From Scytonema sp. UIC 10036 (GTDB lineage: Bacteria; Cyanobacteriota; Cyanobacteriia; Cyanobacteriales; Nostocaceae), in contig NZ_WJFC01000174.1 of the NCBI RefSeq assembly GCF_009725235.1, positions 1-29,191 of the forward strand: DNA of 29,191 bases. The letters run 5' to 3'. Each line of letters begins with the position of its first letter. The stretch's first letter is position 1. A model generated the notes under the pieces. That model saw only the letters and a program-made list of their open reading frames with translations, ran no database searches and was not told the DNA's origin. Positions 7,035-15,214 of this stretch are shown piece after piece. Position numbers and translations under genes: made by a program.

Positions 7035-7532
7035 CTAGCTGTCGCTACTACCAAAACGTTTAATCAGATCCTCCGGTCGAAGATTGGAGACGAATTCTCG
7101 AAACGCTTGTTGTTCGGCTTCATCAGCATCTCTATCTACAGGGATGGAAGCATCAGCTATGACTTCTTCCATCACCCAAATCGGAGTATTTGTACGTAAA
7201 GCGATCGCGATCGCATCACTTGGACGTGCGTCAATTTCCTTTTTCACTTCACCTTGTTTGAGGATCAGTGCTGCATAAAACGTGTCTTTTTGCAACGAAT
7301 GGATAATAACGCGATCTAAAGTCATATTCCATGCCTCTAAAACGTTCACAACTAGGTCATGGGTTAAGGGTCTTGGAGGCTTTTGATTCTCCAGTGCGCC
7401 CATAATTGCTCTTGCTTGCTCCTGACCAATATAAATTGGTAGGGCGCGGCGATCTGAAGAATCCTTCAGAAGTACAATTGGGCTGCGGGTTATGGCATCT
7501 AATGCTATGCCAGCGACTTTCATCTCAATCAT
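7035..7532 (-). CDS. Bifunctional nuclease family protein (DUF151)
   Basis: This 165-residue protein matches the BFN/DUF151 family over its whole length: VAGIALDAITRSPIVLLKD, then RALPIYIGQEQARAI, then THDLVVNVLEAW and the block EIDARPSDAIAIALRTNTPIWV, the family signature. Plant members have reported RNase and DNase activity; in cyanobacteria the role is undefined. The C-terminal region is acidic (DRDADEAEQQAF). The start is ATG at 7532, with an in-frame ATG three codons later. It is divergent from riboflavin synthase across 339 bases. No signal peptide or membrane segment is seen, so it is expected in the cytoplasm. Confidence 0.92.
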   Translation of the reverse strand: MIEMKVAGIALDAITRSPIVLLKDSSDRRALPIYIGQEQARAIMGALENQKPPRPLTHDLVVNVLEAWNMTLDRVIIHSLQKDTFYAALILKQGEVKKEIDARPSDAIAIALRTNTPIWVMEEVIADASIPVDRDADEAEQQAFREFVSNLRPEDLIKRFGSSDS

Positions 7533-7871
7533 TGGCTAAGCCTCTAAAATCCTTTGTGTGTGAGAGAGCTATGTAACAAATCGTACTTTTGTTTGGTCAA
7601 TAATGGGACAAATTTAAACATAACAGTTTATTTTCTATAATTGCTTCTATTAAACTCCTAAATGAGCGTAAATGACAGACCAAGACGATTCAGTCTAGAT
7701 CGACTATAATCTACTTTCCCAAGTATGCCTCGTGATGAATATCAATGTATTGATAACCTGACACAAATTTTTGTTTGAAATTATACATATTAGTTCTCAA
7801 TTTGTGTGAGAATTACCAAATGATTTCAGGCAAAAACTTACCTTAAATAGAGTTAATTTAGCAAAACAGCC
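7533..7871. promoter_or_regulatory. Divergent intergenic region, nuclease / riboflavin synthase
   Basis: This is AT-rich DNA with no open frame of note. TTCTCAATTTGTGTGAGAA (7794-7812) is a 6-bp inverted repeat that could be an operator. I looked for the conserved core of an FMN riboswitch before the riboflavin synthase and did not recognise one. Promoters for both flanking genes are presumably here, but no convincing -35/-10 pair can be assigned. Confidence 0.5.
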
Positions 7872-8552
7872 GTGTTTACAGGATTAATCCAGTCGTTAGG
7901 AACCATAAAACCCTTAGGGGAGCATTATTGGCAGATTACTTGTGTCACACACTTATCTAATGCCATTATGCAAGATTTAGAGCTTGGTGACAGTATTGCA
8001 GTAGACGGCATCTGTCTAACGGTAGAAAAAATTCTGAAAGAAGGATTTATTGCTACTGCTTCACCAGAAACCCTACGCCGCACCACCTTAGGACAAGAGC
8101 AAACACAACAGAGGTACGTCAACTTAGAAGCCTCATTACGAGTAGGAAGCAAAGTAGGCGGTCATTTTGTGATGGGACACGTAGACGGAATGGGTCAACT
8201 GTTATCCACCGAACAAACAGCAACCTCTTGGGAAATGACGTTAACAGCACCAAAAGAGATCGCCCGCTATATCGTTCCTAAAGGCAGCATAGCAGTAAAT
8301 GGAATTAGCCTCACCGTTGCCGATTATCAGCCAGAAACAATGCGGTTCACAGTCGCCGTCATTCCCGTAACTTATGCCGAAACCAATCTCCGATACTTAA
8401 ACCCAGGCAGTTGGGTAAATTTAGAAGGGGATATTTTAGGCAAATACGTCGAGAAATTTCTTTCCTTTGACAATCAAGGCTCTAAACCGACCACAGACAA
8501 TGAATTTGATGGTATTACACCCTCTTTCCTAGCAGAACATGGGTATATGTAA
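7872..8552 (+). CDS. ribE: Riboflavin synthase, alpha chain
   Basis: This 226-residue protein begins with GTG at 7872, giving MFTGLIQSLG, the invariant family start. It contains the two tandem lumazine-binding barrels: repeat 1 with LELGDSIAVDGICLTV and VGGHFVMGHVDG, repeat 2 with GSIAVNGISLTVADYQ and NLEGDILGKYVEK. The enzyme dismutates two molecules of 6,7-dimethyl-8-ribityllumazine to riboflavin, as a trimer in the cytoplasm, the last step before FMN and FAD. No strong ribosome site precedes the GTG. It is divergent from the bifunctional nuclease gene and convergent with the M23 peptidase, with a long hairpin in between. In bacterial nomenclature the symbol is ribE or ribC depending on species. 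Confidence 0.95.
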   Translation: MFTGLIQSLGTIKPLGEHYWQITCVTHLSNAIMQDLELGDSIAVDGICLTVEKILKEGFIATASPETLRRTTLGQEQTQQRYVNLEASLRVGSKVGGHFVMGHVDGMGQLLSTEQTATSWEMTLTAPKEIARYIVPKGSIAVNGISLTVADYQPETMRFTVAVIPVTYAETNLRYLNPGSWVNLEGDILGKYVEKFLSFDNQGSKPTTDNEFDGITPSFLAEHGYM

Positions 8553-8555
8553 TTA

Positions 8556-8617
8556 TGAATTATGAATTATGAATTATGAATGGAAAATTTAACATTCATA
8601 ATTCATAATTCATAATT
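8556..8617. terminator. 26-bp perfect stem-loop of heptamer repeats between convergent genes
   Basis: Tandem TTATGAA units (8556-8581) face their exact reverse complement (8592-8617), with the 10-base loop GAAAATTTAA. The stem is AT-rich but long and lies between the 3' ends of riboflavin synthase and the M23 peptidase, so it could act as a bidirectional transcription end. It is also an STRR-type repeat, so terminator function is inference. Confidence 0.6.
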
Positions 8618-8625
8618 CCTAACTC

Positions 8626-10362
8626 CTAACTCCCAGGTTGCCTCGTAACCTGAGCCGTCTGTAACGATTGAACTAATAGACCCAAGGCATACTCTAATTG
8701 AGCACCTGGATCGGTGGCAACCCATCCTTGAGGTGTCAGTTGGCGCACCTCAAAATGTAAGTGAGGACCTGTGGAGTTACCAGTACTGCCAACTCGTCCA
8801 ATCACAGTTCCCTGTTCCACACGTTGACCTGGTTGAACCAAAATCTGTGACATATGACCGTACAACGTTTGTTGGGCATTATTATGGTTGAGTACAACTG
8901 TTAAACCATAACCACCCATGTAGTCAGCAATCTCCACCAAACCAGATTGTGCTGCCACAACAGGTGTTCCCATAGCTGCACCTAGATCTGTACCGGCATG
9001 AAAACGACGATCTCCCGTAATGGGGTGAGTTCGCCAACCAAACAGAGAAGTAATTGGGGCGGGAATGGAAAGGGGAAACATCAATCCCGAACCGTTGTAG
9101 GGAACCCGACCTGCATACACACCACTGTAAGCAATTTGCGGCAATGTTGTTGCCAGTGGAATGTCATAAACCACCGTGCTTTCGCGAGGAGCAACATTTT
9201 CTGCAGTTACGGGTGGAAGCAAGGTACCACCATTTGGGGCAATAGGGTTAGAACTGACGGTTGTGCTGGGAGTGAAATCGTTAGGGATAAAACGATTGCG
9301 TCGAATGGGGCTTGGTGGCACACTAGCCGAAACCATTCTAGAAGAATTACGTAAAAAGTTGTTGGTCACTATACCAGAGGTCACTCTGGGAGTGTTGCGT
9401 ATAAACGAGCGGTTTGCCCTAGTTGTACTGCGCTGAAGGGGGGGTACGGTTGCCAAAGTTGCTCTTTGACTTCTTCTGAGCCAACTTGGTGTCGAAGTGC
9501 GCTCTCGTGAAGCATTAGCAACAGAGGCTTTATCAGCAGAACGTTCCGTTATCACCACGGAATTTGGTGCTTCATATCTTTCTGTAGCACCAGCGCTGTA
9601 ATCAGTGGGGTCAATATAAGTATTGTTGTAATCCTTATCAGTAGATTGAACTCTAGGTGCAGAAGAATAACTTTGCCGGGAAACCTCTTGTTGGGGTTTT
9701 TCGTCTCTTGCAACAGATACCCTTGACTGGGAAATTTCTACTTGAGGCTTTTCTTCTCTGGTAATAGCAGGAGCAATCCTTGGAGTTTTTAACCTTGTCC
9801 TGAGTTTTCTAGCAGTTTCTGTAGGTACAGAAATCTCTACCTCAGGTCTTGGTCTTGACCTTCTCACGGAGACTACAGGTTCGGAAACTTTTTGAGGTCT
9901 GGATTGTCTGATAACAACTGCGGGGTTAGAAGATTTTGACCGAGATAATCTTTGTCTCAGTCTGGCTCTACGCTGAGAAAATTCCGGTTGCTCTCGAGAT
10001 GTTTCTGGTGCAGGCGCACTTGAATTTTGTCCGGATGTACTTCTTCGGACTGGATTTGGTGCTGCTTGCGGTGTTTCAATAGTGGGAACAAGATTATCCA
10101 CTGTGGATTCAGTTTGGGCAAAAACCAAACCGCCACTGCTGAGCAAACCAAGACTACCCAGCAAACTAAGGCTTTGTGCGGGGAGCCTGGACGCAAAACG
10201 TTTTTTTAACAAGGGTGTTGTTCCGGTTATCCAACGGTCAAGGGCAGATTTATTGGCTGCGTCATGTGTTTTTGGAATTATGTGGTTGTAGCTTAGGGGT
10301 AGGGGGTAGGGGGTAGGGGGTGGGAGTAGAGGGTAGGGGTAGGGGCGAGAACAACAATCCAC
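8626..10362 (-). CDS. M23 (LytM-type) murein peptidase with long disordered linker
   Basis: The open frame is 578 residues. The C-terminal domain is a zinc peptidase of family M23: GWRTHPITGDRRFHAGTDLG with H455 and D459, and PHLHFE with H534 and H536, the complete HxxxD/HxH metal set. A hydrophobic segment LSLLGSLGLLSSGGLVFAQ (about residues 66-84) looks like a signal peptide or anchor, followed by some 300 residues rich in Arg, Ser, Pro and Thr. It should act in the periplasm on peptide crosslinks of peptidoglycan. The only start codon near the N-terminus is a GTG at 10362; the first 24 residues are translated from a G/C-rich tandem repeat, so the true start is uncertain and may have been lost to repeat expansion. 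Confidence 0.88.
   Translation of the reverse strand: MDCCSRPYPYPLLPPPTPYPLPLSYNHIIPKTHDAANKSALDRWITGTTPLLKKRFASRLPAQSLSLLGSLGLLSSGGLVFAQTESTVDNLVPTIETPQAAPNPVRRSTSGQNSSAPAPETSREQPEFSQRRARLRQRLSRSKSSNPAVVIRQSRPQKVSEPVVSVRRSRPRPEVEISVPTETARKLRTRLKTPRIAPAITREEKPQVEISQSRVSVARDEKPQQEVSRQSYSSAPRVQSTDKDYNNTYIDPTDYSAGATERYEAPNSVVITERSADKASVANASRERTSTPSWLRRSQRATLATVPPLQRSTTRANRSFIRNTPRVTSGIVTNNFLRNSSRMVSASVPPSPIRRNRFIPNDFTPSTTVSSNPIAPNGGTLLPPVTAENVAPRESTVVYDIPLATTLPQIAYSGVYAGRVPYNGSGLMFPLSIPAPITSLFGWRTHPITGDRRFHAGTDLGAAMGTPVVAAQSGLVEIADYMGGYGLTVVLNHNNAQQTLYGHMSQILVQPGQRVEQGTVIGRVGSTGNSTGPHLHFEVRQLTPQGWVATDPGAQLEYALGLLVQSLQTAQVTRQPGS
10294..10345. repeat. G-rich heptamer tandem repeat (GGGGGTA)
   Basis: GGGGTAGG-type units run through this stretch, with four near-perfect repeats and several degenerate ones. 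In the M23 frame on the other strand they encode a Pro/Tyr/Leu stretch (PYPYPLLPPPTPYPLP), which is unlike the N-terminus of any M23 protein I know. Confidence 0.75.
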
Positions 10363-11293
10363 ATACCATTACCACTAACATAACATTAACATGAGCCGTC
10401 ATAACCAAATATGATTGTACGGCTGGAGTAATTTCTCGTGATTGTACTGTTACAATTCAATGTTTCATGCATACCGAGAGACACCTTCTGTGTCACGCTA
10501 TAAGTGCTGCAATATTATTTATGGTGTATGCGATCGCCAAATGGTCAGTAATCTAGATAGCGCGTTATATATATTTGCTCCTTCTAAGCAAACACTGTAT
10601 CAGATTCTATTTCAATGGAAACAGTCGCAGCGAGATATTAGAGTTTGGAATTGATTGAGAATCATTAACGTCTGCCAAGTTTTTAAATTGATGCCGTTTT
10701 CCGGACTGGGTTTGCCAATTTATGACCAAATCCATGATAGCTTGTTGATTCTTCCTTGTGTACTTGGTTTCCGTTAGAATACACCTTAGTTGGCCGATTT
10801 AAACATAAATGCTTGGGCATTTGATTTGAGTGGAATACGCTTTCTTTCTTTTTTAGCAATTCCCCAAGCCGTTCCAAAGTCTTGGTAACATTTGTTATTC
10901 AACTTGGGTGAAGCGCATGAAAGATACAATATCCTCATCATCAGATATCCTGGGACCTGACCTATGCTGTTGCGGGTAGCAATGACGTGCATCCGGTTTG
11001 CCCTTGATTAGCAAATTCAACAGATTTGATTGGTTGAAGATACTGTATAAATGGTGTAATGGAAACGTTAGGTTTGGTCTTTGCCCTGCTTGAAGAGCAG
11101 TTTCTAGCTTTTGTTTTTAATGTTCTAGGTCATGGTCAAGTGTCATTGGTAGTGTCATTAGCCATCTGATTAGCATTAGCATTAGCATTAGCATTAGCCA
11201 TTAGCATTAGTCTACCTTGTCTTGTCTCCAGCCACCAGTCCCGTTTGCGTTAGTATGTTGAGGATTTCTATTTGTTTCTAGGTATAGTTAACA
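10363..11293. other. 931-base region without a recognisable gene
   Basis: There are only short frames: 10442-10654 (+, 70 codons) and overlapping minus-strand frames at 10683-10877 and 10786-10992. The minus-strand 10683-10877 peptide (ERLGELLKKKESVFHSNQ...) is basic and might be a decayed gene, but I recognise no family. A tandem ATTAGC repeat lies at 11169-11211. The remainder looks like non-coding or eroded sequence; the promoter of the PgeF gene must be in its 3' end. Confidence 0.5.
11169..11211. repeat. Tandem hexamer repeat (ATTAGC)n
   Basis: About seven ATTAGC units occur in a row with one interruption (ATTAGCCATTAGC). This is an STRR-type microsatellite some 80 bases upstream of the PgeF start. 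Confidence 0.8.
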
Positions 11294-12094
11294 ATGCACG
11301 TTGGACTGGACACATGGGAGTACCATACTAACTGTAGTTTATTGGAACCTTGGTATCACGGCTTTTTTACCAAGCAGTTTTCACCTAGTTCCCCTTTTGA
11401 AATCACAAAAGCATTGCATCCAGAAGCATCGGTTTACCGCTTAAAACAGGTACACGGTAACACTGTTTTCTCGCCGCAAGAAATCGAAGATTGGTTAACA
11501 AAATCCATAATCAATGAAGGTGAAGATGATTCTACTTTTGCATCAGGAGACGGTTTAATCAGTACCGAGCCTTCACAAGCTGTATGGGTAGCTACGGCTG
11601 ATTGTACACCTGTACTGATTGCTGATGAGAAGACAGGACAAGTTGCTGCGGTTCATGCTGGTTGGCGTGGAACTGCGCTCAAAATAGTACCTCAAGCCAT
11701 TAGTCGATTGCAAGCACAAGGTAGCAAATTAGAAAATTTACGTATTGCCATGGGACCTGCAATATCAGGAGAAGTTTATCAAGTCTCGGAACAAGTGGCA
11801 GCAGAGGTAGGGGCTAGCATTACACCATATAATAATGAAAAAACAATTCTAGACGCACTGCAAGATATACCGCTATCTCCCCTACTTCCAGATCCAGAAC
11901 CGGGGCGAGTGCGATTGGATGTAAGGCGAGTTAATACTTTACAAATGGAAACGTTAGGCATTAGTTTGGAACAAATTGCGATCGCACCCTATTGTACTTA
12001 CCAAACTCCAGAGTATTTCTTTTCTTACCGTCGTGAACACCAGAAAAAAGTTCAGTGGTCGGGAATCGTTAGTAAAAATCCCACTAACCACTAA
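11294..12094 (+). CDS. pgeF: Peptidoglycan editing factor PgeF (YfiH/DUF152)
   Basis: This 266-residue protein is a full-length member of the YfiH/DUF152 cytosolic family. The three zinc-ligand motifs are present: KQVHG (H54), TADCTP (C104) and HAGWRG (H121), together with APYCTYQ...FFSYRRE near the C-terminus. Family members were long called laccase-like polyphenol oxidases; the E. coli protein removes L-Ser misincorporated in UDP-MurNAc-peptide, protecting peptidoglycan composition. It lies near the M23 peptidase, which also acts on the cell wall, but the genes are divergent. The last residues (KNPTNH) and the stop are encoded by the beginning of an AACCACT tandem repeat, so the C-terminus may vary between strains. 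Confidence 0.92.
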   Translation: MHVGLDTWEYHTNCSLLEPWYHGFFTKQFSPSSPFEITKALHPEASVYRLKQVHGNTVFSPQEIEDWLTKSIINEGEDDSTFASGDGLISTEPSQAVWVATADCTPVLIADEKTGQVAAVHAGWRGTALKIVPQAISRLQAQGSKLENLRIAMGPAISGEVYQVSEQVAAEVGASITPYNNEKTILDALQDIPLSPLLPDPEPGRVRLDVRRVNTLQMETLGISLEQIAIAPYCTYQTPEYFFSYRREHQKKVQWSGIVSKNPTNH

Positions 12095-12146
12095 CCACCA
12101 ACCACTAACTACTAACCACCAACCACTAACCACTAACCACCAACTA
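12080..12146. repeat. Heptamer tandem repeat (ACTAACC/ACCAACC)
   Basis: Nine or so heptamers of the type ACTAACC or ACCAACT begin within the last codons of pgeF and run to the stop codon of the convergent AraC gene. The two genes therefore share a repeat as their common 3' spacer. Confidence 0.8.
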
Positions 12147-13058
12147 CTATTGTTTCTGATAATCTCTAGGCGTCATACCTGTGAGTTTGCGAAAGTGTTT
12201 GGTTAGGTGACTTTGATTGGCGAAACCGCACATCAGAGCAATATCACAGATTGCTATCGTCCCACTTCGTAACAACTGCTTTGCTTGCTCAACTCTCTGC
12301 TGAATTACATACTGGTAAGGACTTATTCCCAAAGAATTTTTGAACAGTTGACAAAAGTAGTACTGGCTGATACCTGCTAATCTTGCTAATTCAGCTAATT
12401 TGATATCTGAATTCAGATGGCTGTGAATGTGCTCAATAACTTGACGCAACTTATACTTTGGCAAACCATCAGAATATTTAACTATTTGAGTTTTTTTGAC
12501 ACAATATTTTTTGAGAAGATGAATAACCAGTGTTGTTCTTAGTTGCTCGACATACAAATTATCTCCACTCCTAATTGACTCTAGCTCGTCTTTAAGAGCT
12601 AAAAGTATACCGAGAATCAGTGGATCTTGCTGTGTGGCAAAGTGAGGAATCAATTCAATATCTTCTGATGCAGAGACTTCCACACCCAATCTTTTTAAAA
12701 GAAGGGGGTCAACTGACACAAACATAAATTGAATTTTTTCTTCCCACAAACAACGGTGGAGTATATCAACTGGAATAATGGCAATGGTTCCCGCCGTTTG
12801 TTTTTCACTTTCTCCCTTTCCATCAAACCATCTCTCTGTCGATATGTTACCTAAGGCAACACTGATAGTGTGCATTGTCAGACAATGCTCGCAAGTATCG
12901 TTATCCGGTTGATGATGGTGCTCAAAATATATCCCATCCCACCCTGAATGATAACTCGTTATCAGAGGTGGGTTAGAAAAGATTTGCTCGGTAGCGCTTT
13001 CCTGTTTCAAATCAACAAGCAAAGGCTTTTCCTGTTTTAATTGCTGGCTGTTGCTCAT
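12147..13058 (-). CDS. AraC-family transcriptional regulator (second copy of the type)
   Basis: This protein is 303 residues from the ATG at 13058 (MSNSQQLKQEK); the frame is open to 13118, but those bases run into the target duplication and the end of a MITE. The sensing half contains SGWDGIYFEHHH, HTISVALGN and an AIIPVDILHRCLW segment. The DNA-binding half shows LAELARLAGISQYYFCQLFKNSLGISPYQYVIQQRVEQAKQLL and CDIALMCGFANQSHLTKHFRKLTGMTPRDY. GISPxQYVIQQRVExAK and QSHLTxxFxxxTGMTP are shared with the AraC protein ending at 4443, so the two are paralogues of one cyanobacterial subfamily. Its target is unknown. It is convergent with pgeF. Confidence 0.9.
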   Translation of the reverse strand: MSNSQQLKQEKPLLVDLKQESATEQIFSNPPLITSYHSGWDGIYFEHHHQPDNDTCEHCLTMHTISVALGNISTERWFDGKGESEKQTAGTIAIIPVDILHRCLWEEKIQFMFVSVDPLLLKRLGVEVSASEDIELIPHFATQQDPLILGILLALKDELESIRSGDNLYVEQLRTTLVIHLLKKYCVKKTQIVKYSDGLPKYKLRQVIEHIHSHLNSDIKLAELARLAGISQYYFCQLFKNSLGISPYQYVIQQRVEQAKQLLRSGTIAICDIALMCGFANQSHLTKHFRKLTGMTPRDYQKQ

Positions 13059-13115
13059 GGTTAAGCTTGTCACAACGATCGTTTGAGATGGGAGAGGTAG
13101 AGGATAGCTATGTGA

Positions 13116-13252
13116 CAATACGGTTCAGTTAGAGCTAGAAACCTGATTTTGCGTAGGTTGGGTTGAGGAACGAAACCCAACATTTTGCAGACGTTGTTGG
13201 GTAACGCTGTGGCTCTACCCAACCTACAATTATCCTTAACTGAACCGTATTG
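13116..13252. mobile_element. 137-bp MITE with 16-bp inverted repeats and 10-bp target duplication
   Basis: CAATACGGTTCAGTTA at 13116-13131 is repeated exactly in reverse at 13237-13252. The flanks are a perfect direct repeat, AGCTATGTGA, at 13106-13115 and 13253-13262, a target-site duplication. The interior has no gene but a second nested inverted pair (GTAGGTTGGGT / ACCCAACCTAC). All hallmarks of a non-autonomous miniature element are present. It sits some 50 bases upstream of the AraC start codon, so it has separated that gene from its original promoter. No transposase gene with these ends is in the window. Confidence 0.92.
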
Positions 13253-13262
13253 AGCTATGTGA

Positions 13263-13581
13263 TAGAAGAAGCCAACTAAAGTATAAAGTATGAAGTATGA
13301 AGCATATAGTCAGATCCATAAGTAAATTTAAAGCTGGAAATTTAGGATACTTCCGGTTAATTTATTCGCATAAATAAATCTTGTTACAAATTTTTGATTG
13401 GAAGCGATAAGTGCTTATCTTTGATTTTTTTGCACAAAGAAATCTTGTTGAATGTATCCAGTTATTTTTTGTTTTGAAGAGAAAAAACGATTTCTTCATC
13501 CTTTATCCTTCATATTTCATCCTTTTTTCCACACCATTGGGCATATTAAAGGGTTTGGTATCACAATTGCAATGATTTAAA
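13263..13581. other. Intergenic region between the MITE and the Crp/Fnr gene
   Basis: This is AT-rich sequence with no credible frame. AAGTATGAAGTATGAAG (around 13286-13302) and a pyrimidine-rich TTCATCCTTTATCCTTCATATTTCATCC stretch near 13495 are simple repeats. Signals for the AraC gene (minus strand) are presumably here upstream of the MITE. Confidence 0.5.
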
Positions 13582-14196
13582 TCAAGCCGCCGACGATTTC
13601 TGAAGTGTAATTTGCAAACGAGTACGTGCGATTTTACCTTCTCGTTCCAACCGAGCCAATGCTCGTGATAGGGTTTCTGGTGTTAAACCCAAATCTGTAG
13701 CAATTTCTTTAAGTGGGCGGTCAAAGCTGATGATGTTTTGCGCGTTGGACTGTGCTAGATAATCCAAATAACGCAGCAATCTCTCGTGGGCAGCGCGAAT
13801 GTCTCGCAATTCTATGCGTAATTTCAAATCTTGGATTTTCTGTACTAGCATTGCTATGAAATCTTCAGCGAAATCAGGATTTGCACGAATTGCTGATAAC
13901 AAAGGCTCTTTGGGATATGCGATCGCCTGAGAAGCCACTTCTGCCACTGCACTACAGGGGTAGGTGTGAGAAAACAAAGCTATTTCACCCAAGCTATTAC
14001 CAGGTTCCACAGCTTGAAAAGTCACCACTTTATCGTCCCCTATATAGCGAACAAGTTTGATACGTCCTGTTTCTACAACAAAAAAAGACGATGCTGGATC
14101 TCCTTGTCGGAATAGAGTTTCTCCTTTTGATAAGTCATGACGCACGATAGTATTGTGTAATTCTTCTGGCAAACTATTCAATGTCAACAGATCCAT
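13582..14196 (-). CDS. Crp/Fnr-family transcriptional regulator
   Basis: This protein is 204 residues from the ATG at 14196, which has AAGGAG at ideal spacing; the upstream ATG at 14220 lacks one. The N-terminal half is a cyclic-nucleotide-binding-type beta roll (LSKGETLFRQGDPASSFFVVETGRIKL, then PGNSLGEIALF). A long dimerisation helix follows (FIAMLVQKIQDLKLRIELRDIRAAHERLLRYL), then a winged helix with RPLKEIATDLGLTPETLSRALARLEREGKI. There is no N-terminal Cys cluster, so it is not an Fnr-type oxygen sensor. The Arg/Ser pattern of cAMP-binding Crp (RSSAEV) is replaced by CSAVAEV. An operator identical to that of the upstream MarR gene lies 63 bases before its start, linking their regulation. 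Confidence 0.92.
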   Translation of the reverse strand: MDLLTLNSLPEELHNTIVRHDLSKGETLFRQGDPASSFFVVETGRIKLVRYIGDDKVVTFQAVEPGNSLGEIALFSHTYPCSAVAEVASQAIAYPKEPLLSAIRANPDFAEDFIAMLVQKIQDLKLRIELRDIRAAHERLLRYLDYLAQSNAQNIISFDRPLKEIATDLGLTPETLSRALARLEREGKIARTRLQITLQKSSAA

Positions 14197-14258
14197 ACCA
14201 GCTCCTTGATAAGAAAGCAATTCGTTATTTAAGGACTAAAATGATTGGCAACCAAATA

Positions 14259-14272
14259 TTTAGCCAGCTAAA
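14259..14272. promoter_or_regulatory. Palindromic operator TTTAGC-CA-GCTAAA, copy 1
   Basis: The 14-base inverted repeat TTTAGCCAGCTAAA lies inside a 23-base block (14258-14280) that is identical to 14737-14759. It is between the MarR stop and the Crp/Fnr start, 63 bases upstream of the latter. Palindromes of this size are typical targets of dimeric MarR proteins, so the neighbouring MarR is the obvious candidate binder (inference). Confidence 0.7.
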
Positions 14273-14295
14273 TAAAATTTCAAAAAAAGGAACTT

Positions 14296-14724
14296 CTAGC
14301 TGAGGTTGTTGTAAACCTGCAAAAGCAACCGTCGCAATAGTAGTTGCTCCTCGAGTGTTAAATTCGCCAAGATGCGCTTTTCCAGAAGATTCCAAGCAGT
14401 TTGGACTGGTTTTTGGAGCGATCGCCCCGCATCTGTTAAGTAAATCCGGCAAATTCGTGCATCTTCTTCATCCTTACGTCGTTGCAATAAACCAACTTTT
14501 TCCATACGATTGAGCATTTTTGTAAGCGTTGGGGCTTCCACTTGCATCTTAAAAGCCAAGTCAGATTGAATTAACCCATCGTTTTCCCATAAATGCATCA
14601 GTAAAATTTCTTGTCCGGCATGCAGCCCCATTTTACCCAAAACTTTACAAGCTTCGTTGCGGTGAACCTTAGAAACTTGTAGCATTAGGCAGCCAATGGT
14701 TTCTTGCATTGGTTTTTCAGTCAT
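14296..14724 (-). CDS. MarR-family transcriptional regulator
   Basis: This 142-residue protein has the typical length and order of MarR: a dimerisation N-terminus (LMLQVSKVHRNEACKVL), GLHAGQEILLMHLWENDG, the recognition helix region LAFKMQVEAPTLTKMLNRMEKVGLLQR, and the wing RRKDEEDARICRIYLTDAGR with the conserved Asp-Arg pattern (DARICRIYLT). MarR proteins repress by dimer binding and are released by small phenolic ligands or oxidants. The start is ATG at 14724. A perfect palindrome sits 14 bases upstream, as expected for autorepression, and the same block recurs before the downstream Crp/Fnr gene in the same orientation. Confidence 0.92.
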   Translation of the reverse strand: MTEKPMQETIGCLMLQVSKVHRNEACKVLGKMGLHAGQEILLMHLWENDGLIQSDLAFKMQVEAPTLTKMLNRMEKVGLLQRRKDEEDARICRIYLTDAGRSLQKPVQTAWNLLEKRILANLTLEEQLLLRRLLLQVYNNLS

Positions 14725-14737
14725 AGGAAAAGAGAGA

Positions 14738-14751
14738 TTTAGCCAGCTAAA
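14738..14751. promoter_or_regulatory. Palindromic operator TTTAGC-CA-GCTAAA, copy 2
   Basis: This is identical to copy 1 and lies 14-27 bases upstream of the MarR start codon. Binding here would block transcription or ribosome loading of marR. The flanking ATAAAATTT on one side is also conserved between the two copies, making chance unlikely. Confidence 0.75.
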
Positions 14752-14930
14752 TAAAATTTAAAATTTTTGGCGTCAATATTGCAAGTTATGGTTGGTGTTG
14801 AAAACCGGACAAAAGTTGGCAAGATATGAAGATTTTCAGCAATAACAGACAAGACTCACAAATTAAGGCGGTGTAATATCTCTTGCCAGTGTGTCAGAAA
14901 GCATATTTTTATCGTATATTTGCTTATTTA

Positions 14931-15067
14931 TTACCCCACCCTAACCCAGACCGATGGATTGGTCCGGGAACTGAATTTTTCTTGTTTCTCCCCAATCCAT
15001 CAAGGGGATTAAGGGGGGTAATAATGTGATAAAAATCACATCCAACCACTTTTCAAACATCCTCTAA
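14931..15067. repeat. Dispersed repeat, copy 2
   Basis: This block shares GGTCCGGGAA, GGATTAAGGGGGGTAATAATG, CCACTTTTCAAACA and CCTCT with bases 22-113. Here its left part also contains TTATTACCCC, an inverted partner of GGGGTAATAA, giving the unit MITE-like ends. It sits in the 540-base gap between marR and the porin gene. The rest of that gap (14752-14930 and 15068-15214) is AT-rich with no gene. Confidence 0.6.
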
Positions 15068-15214
15068 TGGTATTTTTCTTTGAAGATAAAATAAGAAAAA
15101 GACTGAAAAAGTCTTAAAAAATATGCTTGTTCGAGAATTTGTTGAAAAAAAGCTTTACATTCACAACCATTAGCGGTAGTTTTTCTTGTAATTAGTTTTC
15201 TTCGATAAGTTTTC

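Noticed and set aside
7533..7871. FMN riboswitch before riboflavin synthase
   Set aside because: The conserved RFN core elements are not recognisable; only a short inverted repeat is present.
8998..10291. Several plus-strand frames opposite the M23 gene
   Set aside because: They are shadows of a long, low-complexity coding region on the other strand.
11169..11211. ATTAGC array as a CRISPR
   Set aside because: It has six-base units with no spacers; it is a microsatellite.
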